Of a stretch of DNA of 64,000 nucleotides, positions 57,605-64,000 are shown in pieces. The DNA comes from Neobacillus pocheonensis (GTDB lineage: Bacteria; Bacillota; Bacilli; Bacillales; Cytobacillaceae), in NCBI GenBank assembly GCA_023702235.1, contig JAMQCR010000001.1, forward strand, positions 1,550,001 through 1,614,000. Direction: 5' to 3'. The notes below the pieces were generated by a model that saw nothing but the letters and a program-made list of their open reading frames with translations, ran no database searches and was not told the origin of the DNA. The position numbers and the translations under genes were made by a program. Each line of letters opens with the position of its first letter. Positions within the stretch are counted from its first letter, which is position 1.

Positions 57605-58414
57605 ATGGAAAAAGAGTTGGCTGGAAAAAGAATTGTGATTGGTGGTTCACGAAAAATTGAAGAAATAAGCACGTTAATTGAAAAACAAGGTGGAGTTCCG
57701 CTCGTTCGTTCTCTTCAAGGGACGGTTTTTTTAGCAGATAGGGAAGTAGAAACCGACCTGGTTAAATTTGTTCAAGAGGGGGCGGATTGGGTCATTTTTA
57801 CCACTGGGGTTGGAATCGAAACACTTGTAAATTTGGCCTTGAAATTGGAGATTGCAGACCAATTTTTAAAAGTGATTCGTCAAGCTAAGGTAGCATCAAG
57901 AGGGTATAAATCCCTTGCTGCACTAAGAAAATTAGAAATTAACCCTGTTGCGGTGGATGAGGACGGAACAACGCAGGGGCTAATTCGTTCGCTTGATGAT
58001 TTTGACTTCGCTGGAAAAAAAGTCATGGTTCAGCTTCATGGTGAATCAGCTCCATTTTTGAGCAAATATCTTAATGACCGAGGGGCAACGGTACAAAAGA
58101 TTCTCCCTTATCAGCATATTGCACCTGAATCAGAGACAGTGGGAAGATTGTGTGAAGAATTGCTTACCAATCAATGTGATGCCGTTTGTTTTACAACGGC
58201 TACACAAGTTCGGTCTCTTTTTGATTATGCCAGGAAACAGGGGTGCCACTCTGATATTGTTCTTTCTTTTAAGGAGAACGTAATTGCTGCAGCTGTGGGT
58301 AAAGTTACGGCAGAAGCCTTAACAGAAGAGGGGATTGAGAAAGTTCTTATTCCTGACAATGAAAGAATGGGAGCCATGATCATCGAGTTGGTCAGGTATT
58401 ATAAGAGTAAATAG
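57605..58414 (+). CDS. Uroporphyrinogen-III synthase (HemD-like)
   Basis: A 269-residue protein with the two-lobed HemD fold. The first lobe opens LAGKRIVIGGSRKIEEISTL and has GADWVIFTTGVGIETLV; the second has DAVCFTTATQVRSLFDYA and NVIAAAVGKVTAEALTEEGI, the typical Ser/Thr-rich loops. It cyclises hydroxymethylbilane to uroporphyrinogen III. Stand-alone copies in Bacilli often serve siroheme or cobalamin synthesis next to nas or cob genes; here the only relative is the dead cobA fragment at 49.6 kb. GAGAGGGAATTGCG precedes the ATG. Confidence 0.85.
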   Translation: MEKELAGKRIVIGGSRKIEEISTLIEKQGGVPLVRSLQGTVFLADREVETDLVKFVQEGADWVIFTTGVGIETLVNLALKLEIADQFLKVIRQAKVASRGYKSLAALRKLEINPVAVDEDGTTQGLIRSLDDFDFAGKKVMVQLHGESAPFLSKYLNDRGATVQKILPYQHIAPESETVGRLCEELLTNQCDAVCFTTATQVRSLFDYARKQGCHSDIVLSFKENVIAAAVGKVTAEALTEEGIEKVLIPDNERMGAMIIELVRYYKSK

Positions 58415-58426
58415 GTACCCATTTAA

Positions 58427-58460
58427 AACAGTGTTCCTTCTATAAGGTATGCTGTTTTTT
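58427..58460 (+). terminator. Probable terminator after the HemD-like gene
   Basis: AACA-GTGTTCCTT and AAGG-TATGCTGTT can pair with internal mismatches, followed by a T-run. Confidence 0.5.
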
Positions 58461-59057
58461 TATTTTTTTGCGTGTTTGTTGAAATATGTCGAGAAGTTTT
58501 AGAGTGGTTTCATTATTTGTCATTGGGTTTTTTCGCTTTCATCAGGCTAAAACCTAAGTATTTAATGATTTTGTAAATGAATATAAAAAGTATGGAAGAA
58601 AAGTTAACGAAACGATATAATTCTACAAATTTCTTTGTGTTCTTGTGATAAATTGAAAAAAGAATCAGAAAAAAGTACAAGCAAACTTTTTCCTCAGCAT
58701 CTTGTATTTCAAGTTTCTACCTTCCAAATGGCAATAAACGAATTAAGTCCACATGAATACTACTTAAATTCCTTTAAAAGGAATCAAATCCATTTTACAT
58801 ACTGGATAATCAAATGCTTGCATCATTTGACAGGTTGTATAATGAAATGCCTATGAATGGCCTGTAAAATTAAGATTAGATGCAGAATTTTCTGTAAAAT
58901 CCATAATTATGACAAAGGAGGTTTGGTAATACCAGATCGAATGACGATTTTTTTCATATTTTTTTAGTTAAGCGCTTTCATTTCTAACTTGACCTACTAA
59001 GAAAAAAATTTCAAATAATGTAACCTCAATATCATTCAATAAAAGGAGGGTTTCTTT
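58461..59057. other. Intergenic region upstream of the pyrimidine-catabolism operon
   Basis: About 600 AT-rich bases. Contains AAAGGAGG at 58914-58921 with no frame after it, a cre-like site at 58967-58980 and the preT ribosome site AAAAGGAGGG (59041-59050). A 73-codon frame at 58635-58856 has no ribosome site and looks like chance. Confidence 0.45.
58967..58980 (+). promoter_or_regulatory. cre-like site upstream of preT
   Basis: GTTAAGCGCTTTCA has the AAGCGCTT palindrome and the CA end of the CcpA site consensus, missing only the first two positions. It lies about 80 bases before the preT start, suggesting carbon catabolite control. Confidence 0.45.
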
Positions 59058-60425
59058 TTGGCTAATGAAAAAATACAGCGTATTTCCTTATCCAATCTTG
59101 AAAAGAACTTTCAAGAGGTAGAACAAGGTTTAACCAATCAAGAAGCAGTTGAAGAATCCAATCGATGCCTTTATTGCTATGACGCCCCATGTATCAAGGC
59201 CTGTCCAACAGGAATTGATATCCCTACATTTATTAAAAAAATTGCCTCAGGGAATTTGCTTGGTTCCGCCAAAACGATTATGTCTTCGAATCCAATAGGA
59301 GCAAGCTGTGCTAGAGTATGTCCTACAGAAGAGCTTTGTGAAGGAGCCTGTGTCTTAAACCATTCTACTAAGCCGATTATGATTGGCAATCTGCAAAGAT
59401 ATGCAACAGATTGGGCGATAAAAAATGAACAAACTCTGTTTCAGCCTAGAACATCCAATGGACGGACAGTAGCTGTTATTGGCGGCGGTCCTGCTGGATT
59501 ATCAGCTGCAAGGGAGCTTGCAAGATTAGGATACGAAGTCACTATTTTTGAAGCTGCTGGGAAAGCAGGAGGATTAAACACATACGGTATCGTATCCTTC
59601 CGATTGCCACAGGCTATTTCCTTCTGGGAAGTAGAACAGGTTGAAAAACTAAATGTACAAATCAAGACCAATACGATGGTGGGAAGAGATGTATCACCGG
59701 AGTATTTGACTGAAAATTTTGATCATATTATCTTAGCTGCTGGAATGGCCCATGTTCCGAACCTTGGTGTTGAGGGTGAGGACTTAGATGGTGTCTTTGA
59801 TGCAATCGAATTTGTTAAAGAAACAAAAAGCGGTCAACAATCAAAGGATTTTGTCGGAAAGAGTGTTGTCGTGATTGGTGCTGGTAATACGGCAATTGAC
59901 GGCGCTACATGTTCAGTACGATTAGGAGCTGAAAATGTAAAAATATTGTACCGAAGAACCGAAGAGGAAATGACGGCATATGACTTTGAATATGAATTTG
60001 CTAAGCAGGATGGTGTCGAATTTCGCTGGTTGACAGCTCCTAAAAGGATTATTGGCGATTCAGCAGGCAAGGTTACTGGAATTGAGTGCATCAAAATGAT
60101 GCTCGGCGAACCAGAAAAAGATGGACGCCGGAGTCCAGTTCCAATTGAAGGATCCGAATATATCCTCCCAGTTGATGCCATTGTGAAAGCAATCGGACAA
60201 ACAAGATATTTGGAATTAATCGAGTCATTTGGACTTAAACATGAATCTGGTGTCGTTCAAGTGAATCAAGAAACGTTTCAAACGTCAAACCCTAAAATTT
60301 TTGCTTGTGGTGACATTGTTTTCGGCAAAGGAAAAGGGGATGCCATGGTCGTAACGGCAGCACAACAAGGAAAAAAAGCTGCCTATGCTATTCACAAAAT
60401 GTACAGCGCGGTGGGGACAGCATGA
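59058..60425 (+). CDS. preT: NAD-dependent dihydropyrimidine dehydrogenase subunit PreT
   Basis: A 455-residue FAD and Fe-S flavoprotein. The N-terminal helical Fe-S domain has CLYCYDAPCIKACPTGIDIP and CARVCPTEELCEGAC. The FAD fold follows (VAVIGGGPAGLSAARELARL, residues 135-154), then the NAD-binding fold (VVVIGAGNTAIDGAT, about residue 275) and the C-terminal FACGDIVFGKG. With PreA it reduces uracil and thymine to the 5,6-dihydro forms using NADH. Start TTG 59058 is eight bases after AAAAGGAGGG. It is the first gene of a preT-preA-hydantoinase operon with a cre-like site upstream. Confidence 0.93.
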   Translation: MANEKIQRISLSNLEKNFQEVEQGLTNQEAVEESNRCLYCYDAPCIKACPTGIDIPTFIKKIASGNLLGSAKTIMSSNPIGASCARVCPTEELCEGACVLNHSTKPIMIGNLQRYATDWAIKNEQTLFQPRTSNGRTVAVIGGGPAGLSAARELARLGYEVTIFEAAGKAGGLNTYGIVSFRLPQAISFWEVEQVEKLNVQIKTNTMVGRDVSPEYLTENFDHIILAAGMAHVPNLGVEGEDLDGVFDAIEFVKETKSGQQSKDFVGKSVVVIGAGNTAIDGATCSVRLGAENVKILYRRTEEEMTAYDFEYEFAKQDGVEFRWLTAPKRIIGDSAGKVTGIECIKMMLGEPEKDGRRSPVPIEGSEYILPVDAIVKAIGQTRYLELIESFGLKHESGVVQVNQETFQTSNPKIFACGDIVFGKGKGDAMVVTAAQQGKKAAYAIHKMYSAVGTA

Positions 60426-60483
60426 TGAGATTCACTGACATTCTATCAATCTTCTTATTTGACAATAGAAGGGAGAAAAAGAG

Positions 60484-61785
60484 ATGGCTGATTTAAGAAT
60501 TAACCTTGCAGGGATTCAATCTCCTAATCCATTTTGGCTTGCCTCAGCACCTCCTACCAATTCAGGCTATCAGGTGCAAAGAGCGTTTGAAGCTGGCTGG
60601 GGTGGAGCAGTATGGAAAACTTTGGGTGATCCAATTTTGAATGTTTCTTCAAGATTTGCAGCAGTAAGCTTTAACGGACAACGAGTTGCTGGTTTCAATA
60701 ATATTGAACTCATCACCGACCGCCCTCTAGATGTTAATTTAAAAGAAATCTATGAAACGAAAAAACGGTTTCCCAACCATGCCATTATTGCATCATTAAT
60801 GGTTGAACCAAAGCAGGAAAAATGGCATGAAATTGTTAAACGAGTGGAGGATGTCGGAGTAGACGGGCTCGAATTAAATTTTGGCTGTCCACACGGAATG
60901 GCGGAACGGGGAATGGGTTCTGCTTCCGGTCAAGTACCTGCGCTTGTGGAAAGGCAGACGTATTGGGTAAAAGAAGCAGCAAAAACCCCTGTCATTGTCA
61001 AATTAACACCAAATATTACCGATATTACTGCGACTGCTGAAGCGGCAGTAAATGGCGGAGCAGATGCCGTCAGTATGATCAATACCATCAATAGTTTGGC
61101 TGGAGTCAACCTTGACACTTGGAACACGATTCCACATGTTGCTGGAAAAGGGGCTCACGGAGGGTATTGCGGTCCAGCAGTTAAACCGATTGCCCTAAAT
61201 ATGGTAGCAGAGTGTGCAAGAAATTCGAGAATTAATGTCCCTATCTCGGGAATTGGCGGTATTTCCAATTGGCAGGATGCAGTGGAGTTTTTACTGATGG
61301 GTGCTACTGGGGTTCAAGTATGTACTGCGGCCATGCATCACGGTTTCCGTATTGTTGAAGACATGATTGAAGGGCTAAGCCATTATTTAGACAGTAAAGG
61401 CATTGCCTCTGTCACAGACATTATCGGAAAATCAGTGCCTCGTTTTTCTGATTGGGGTAACTTGGATCTAAATTACAATATTGTCGCCTCCATCAACACG
61501 GATATTTGTATCAACTGTAATAAATGCCATATCGCCTGTGAAGATACAGCTCATCAATGTATTGACAGGCTCACAGATGCAAATGGAAAGAGCTATTTGA
61601 AGGTTCGTGAAGAAGACTGTGTCGGTTGTAACTTGTGTTCGATCGTCTGCCCTGTTGATGGAGCAATCGACATGATTGAAGTGCCAAGTGAGCTGCCGCC
61701 GATGACATGGAATCAGCGTCAGGTTGCGCTGAAACGGGAAGCAGAATCAAAGGTTGACGTAAAGCGATCATTGGGGAGGGAATAG
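60484..61785 (+). CDS. preA: NAD-dependent dihydropyrimidine dehydrogenase subunit PreA
   Basis: A 433-residue FMN and ferredoxin-domain protein. The DHOD-like barrel has NPFWLASAPPTNSGYQVQRA, GLELNFGCPHGMAERGMGSA and ISGIGGISNWQDAVEFLLMG (phosphate-binding Gly loop of FMN). The C-terminal has two 4Fe-4S motifs, CINCNKCHIACED and CVGCNLCSIVCPVDGA. It carries the pyrimidine site of the PreTA complex. AGGGAGAAAAAG precedes the ATG, 58 bases after preT, and the next gene follows after three bases. Frame intact. Confidence 0.95.
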   Translation: MADLRINLAGIQSPNPFWLASAPPTNSGYQVQRAFEAGWGGAVWKTLGDPILNVSSRFAAVSFNGQRVAGFNNIELITDRPLDVNLKEIYETKKRFPNHAIIASLMVEPKQEKWHEIVKRVEDVGVDGLELNFGCPHGMAERGMGSASGQVPALVERQTYWVKEAAKTPVIVKLTPNITDITATAEAAVNGGADAVSMINTINSLAGVNLDTWNTIPHVAGKGAHGGYCGPAVKPIALNMVAECARNSRINVPISGIGGISNWQDAVEFLLMGATGVQVCTAAMHHGFRIVEDMIEGLSHYLDSKGIASVTDIIGKSVPRFSDWGNLDLNYNIVASINTDICINCNKCHIACEDTAHQCIDRLTDANGKSYLKVREEDCVGCNLCSIVCPVDGAIDMIEVPSELPPMTWNQRQVALKREAESKVDVKRSLGRE

Positions 61786-61788
61786 ACG

Positions 61789-63204
61789 ATGAAGAAATTA
61801 ATTAAAAATGGAACGATTGTAACGGCTGCAGACACTTATCAAGCAGAAATCTTAATTGAAGATGGAAAGATTACTCAAATCGGAGCGAACCTGTCAGCCA
61901 TTGGTGCTGAAGTAATTGATGCAAAGGGCTGTCTTGTTCTCCCTGGAGGAATTGATCCGCACACACATTTAGATATGCCGTTTGGCGGTACGGTGACAAA
62001 GGATGATTTTGAATCAGGAACCATCGGAGCGGCTTTTGGTGGAACAACAACGGTCATTGACTTTTGTTTAACTAATAAAGGGGAACCGTTGCAAAATGCG
62101 ATTCAAACTTGGCATGATAAATCACGAGAAAAAGCTGTGATTGACTATGGTTTCCACTTAATGATTTCGGAAATCAATGAAAATGTCCTGAATGAATTGC
62201 CTCGGGTCATTAATGAGGAAGGAATTACGTCATTTAAAGTTTTCATGGCCTACAAAAATGTGTTCCAGGCAGATGATGAAACCTTATTCAAAACATTAGT
62301 TTCTGCAAAAGAACATGGGGGCCTCGTTATGGTCCATGCGGAAAATGGGGATGTTATCGATTATTTAACAAAAAAAGCAATTGAAGAAGGAAAAACTGAG
62401 CCGATTTATCATGCCTTGACAAGACCGCCTGAATTAGAAGGAGAAGCGACAGGCCGGGCTGCGAAGCTGACTGGGCTAGCAAACTCGCAATTATATGTGG
62501 TCCATGTGTCCTGTGCAGATGCCGTTGAAAGAATTGCCGAAGCTCGCAGTAAAGGCTTCGATGTATGGGGAGAAACCTGTCCGCAATATTTGGTCCTTGA
62601 TCAAAGCTACTTGGAAAAACCAAACTTTGAAGGTGCCAAGTATGTTTGGTCCCCTCCGTTGCGGGAAAAATGGAATCAAGATGTCCTTTGGAATGCCTTG
62701 AAGAGCGGGCAGCTGCAAACGATTGGCTCGGATCAATGCTCATTCGATTTTAAAGGACAAAAAGATTTAGGACGCGATGATTTTACAAAAATTCCGAACG
62801 GGGGCCGATTATCGAAGATCGCCTATCGATTATGTTCTCGGAAGGGGTAAAGAAGGCCGAATTAGTCTAAATCAGTTTGTTGACATTACGTCTACTCGTG
62901 CTGCTAAGCTTTTTGGTTTATTCCGCAAAAAGGGACTATTGCGGTTGGGGCGGATGCAGATATTGTTATTTTTGATCCCAATGTAGAACGTGTGATTTCG
63001 GCGGAAACTCATCATTTGGCGGTTGATTATAATGCGTTCGAGGGAATGAAAGTCACAGGTGAACCTGTTTCTGTATTATCTCGAGGTGAATTTGTTATCC
63101 GTGAAAAGCAGTTTGTTGGAAAACCTGGTTCAGGCCACTATTTGAAAAGAGCAAAATACAGTGTAAATACTCCAGTCAATCAAAATGAAACACTATCAAT
63201 CTAG
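61789..63204 (+). pseudogene. Dihydropyrimidinase/hydantoinase, three frameshifts within 130 bases
   Basis: About 472 residues when bridged. The amidohydrolase metal site is PGGIDPHTHLDMPFGGT (HxH), the carboxylated Lys lies in ITSFKVFMAYKN, and VMVHAENGD and LYVVHVSC give the other His ligands. It opens the dihydrouracil or hydantoin ring, the step after PreTA. Breaks: one G lost at GGCC 62813-62816 (PIIEDRLSIMFSEG restored), one G at GGCC 62855-62858 (KKGRISLNQFVDI restored), one C near 62921 (PQKGTIAVGADADIVIF restored). The cluster of three single-base losses in otherwise perfect sequence favours sequencing error. The next step, beta-ureidopropionase, is not in the window. Confidence 0.9.
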
Positions 63205-63257
63205 CTAAAATTGATTAGGAAATGCGTTTTATAATCATTTTGAATAGGGGGGATACG

Positions 63258-63476
63258 ATGTCAGAGTATCAACAATTTCTCGATGAAAGAGACAAAATTG
63301 ATTTTTTTATTCAAAAGGGCTATTGCATTAATGGGGTTCAGGAACACTTAAATGGAGATACGGTCGGATTTTTACATCCTAATGGAAATATAACAGAAAC
63401 CATTCTGATAAAAAATCCGAATGCTAGGAAATATTTTTCTAGTCTCCTCATACAACAAAATCAGGGTACGCAATAA
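63258..63476 (+). CDS. Small hypothetical protein, 72 residues
   Basis: Start ATG 63258 after GGGGGGATACG; an earlier frame start at 63222 overlaps the preceding region without a site. MSEYQQFLDERDKIDFFIQK then GYCINGVQEHLNGDTVGFLH, a mix of helix and strands, ending LLIQQNQGTQ. It follows the dihydropyrimidinase gene and may be cotranscribed. No family recognised. Confidence 0.6.
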   Translation: MSEYQQFLDERDKIDFFIQKGYCINGVQEHLNGDTVGFLHPNGNITETILIKNPNARKYFSSLLIQQNQGTQ

Positions 63477-63511
63477 TAGTTAAAAAAAGATAATGAAAAG
63501 GGGGGAAGTAG

Positions 63512-63748
63512 ATGGAATTCTTCTTAAAATCGAAAGATAATGCGTATCCATGTGTTGTGACGATTGATGAGGACAATGGCCGTTACACGATTCGTAAGTC
63601 GGACTCAAGCGGTGAGGTTTTTAATTCACCAACAGAATTAGTTGGATGGATTCTGGAAAATTGGGAGGCAGATGAATTTATTGATAAAGAGGAATTTGTA
63701 ACGATGCTGAATGAAATCAAAGAATACTTCCCAATCATTCATAAATGA
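63512..63748 (+). CDS. Small acidic hypothetical protein, 78 residues
   Basis: ATG 63512 after AAAGGGGGGAAG. MEFFLKSKDNAYPCVVTIDE, then TIRKSDSSGEVFNSPTELVG and EEFVTMLNEIKEYFPIIHK. Strand-rich start and a helical, acidic C-terminal half. Lies 35 bases after the previous small gene and is followed by a terminator. No family recognised. Confidence 0.65.
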   Translation: MEFFLKSKDNAYPCVVTIDEDNGRYTIRKSDSSGEVFNSPTELVGWILENWEADEFIDKEEFVTMLNEIKEYFPIIHK

Positions 63749-63761
63749 AATATTGGTTTAA

Positions 63762-63805
63762 GGAAAAGGGATTGGTTAAAATGTACCAATCCTTTTCCCT
63801 TTTTA
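63762..63805 (+). terminator. Intrinsic terminator before the PucR gene
   Basis: GGAAAAGGGATTGGT pairs with ACCAATCCTTTTCC with one bulged G, followed by a T-run. It ends the pyrimidine-catabolism transcript. Confidence 0.8.
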
Positions 63806-63833
63806 CATATAAAGTCATTTTAAGGAGATCTAA

Positions 63834-64000
63834 ATGATGAAAGAACATTTACAGCTTAAGGTTGCCGATATTTTAGGGCGAAAGCACTTTGAAAATGCGA
63901 TAGTGATTGCAGGAGAAGAAGGTATCCACCACATCGTAAAATGGGTTCATGTGGTGGAAGTAACAAGTATCCGAAATCTGCTAAACGGAGATGAACTTAT
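63834..64000 (+). CDS. PucR family transcriptional regulator, N-terminal part
   Basis: Starts ATG 63834 with AAGGAG upstream and runs off the window. LQLKVADILGRKHFENAIVI, AGEEGIHHIVKWVHVVEVTS and IRNLLNGDEL are the N-terminal PucR purine-catabolism regulator domain, whose ERxxPxLVGGEL-like pattern is seen in the part before ELLLT. Full proteins of about 500 residues end in a PucR-type HTH. Its position after preTA and the dihydropyrimidinase suggests that it activates them in response to a ring-catabolite ligand. Confidence 0.82.
   Translation, partial: MMKEHLQLKVADILGRKHFENAIVIAGEEGIHHIVKWVHVVEVTSIRNLLNGDEL

Noticed and set aside
58635..58856. 73-codon frame upstream of preT
   Set aside because: No ribosome site, Cys-, His- and Tyr-rich composition without any fold pattern, and it lies in the operon's leader region.
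1..63204. Programmed frameshifting or recoding as the cause of the many split genes
   Set aside because: Only the IS3 element has a slippery heptamer at its junction. The other breaks lie in conserved enzyme cores where relatives have one continuous frame.
1..64000. Prophage, CRISPR array, tRNA or rRNA genes
   Set aside because: No phage structural genes, no regularly spaced repeats and no tRNA or rRNA sequence were recognised on either strand.

Overview
The window is a low-GC, Gram-positive, endospore-forming Bacillaceae chromosome. The evidence is AGGAGG-type ribosome sites, frequent TTG starts, a GerAB-type germinant permease, a SleB-like hydrolase, a CarD regulator, Bacillus-type FtsZ and the yng leucine-catabolism gene order. 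A Neobacillus/Bacillus-like genus is my inference. No rRNA, tRNA or CRISPR array was seen.

Layout. 1-5.3 kb: end of a leucine-degradation operon (methylcrotonyl-CoA carboxylase parts, methylglutaconyl-CoA hydratase, HMG-CoA lyase) running into the two ScoAB CoA-transferase subunits, so leucine carbon would leave as acetyl-CoA and acetoacetyl-CoA. 5.3-18 kb: single genes (membrane proteins, FAD oxidoreductase, TerC, methyltransferase, MFS, class A PBP, RNase J, GerAB permease). 18-35 kb: accessory-looking stretch with a DUF3231 gene, XRE and CarD regulators, malate synthase G behind a cre site, a TubZ-like tubulin, an orphan [NiFe]-hydrogenase small subunit, proline dehydrogenase, an NCS1 permease, a truncated IS3 element, an aspartase remnant, a second FtsZ, a GH18 glycosidase and a secreted repeat protein. 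35-48 kb: XRE-cupin regulator divergent from a PLP aminotransferase, MetE-like protein, a broken two-component pair, Mo oxidoreductase, secreted phosphoesterase and lrgAB. 48.7-51.8 kb: a gene graveyard with a cobA remnant, an IS91-like remnant, and a BirA operator in front of bioD and bioB remnants. 52-58.5 kb: lipoprotein, TetR with divergent EmrB-type exporter, BtuF-like protein, uroporphyrinogen-III synthase. 59-64 kb: reductive pyrimidine catabolism (preT, preA, dihydropyrimidinase), two small genes and the start of a PucR-type regulator.

The most striking feature is the number of interrupted genes: about twenty reading frames are broken, nearly all by losses of one or two bases. Reconstruction from the two flanking frames places at least ten of the losses exactly at GGCC in a G or C run, and four more within a few bases of GGCC. 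This points first to systematic sequencing or assembly error at a (possibly methylated) GGCC motif, so many entries called pseudogene may be intact in the organism. Other lesions (in-frame stops, large internal deletions in bioB and aspA, the cobA and bioD fragments) look like real decay.

Other points: a GGTGCC/GGCACC palindromic repeat recurs between genes, and two tubulin-superfamily genes lie within 9 kb of each other, both outside a division cluster. Start codons were chosen by ribosome-site spacing, so several differ from the longest possible reading frame.
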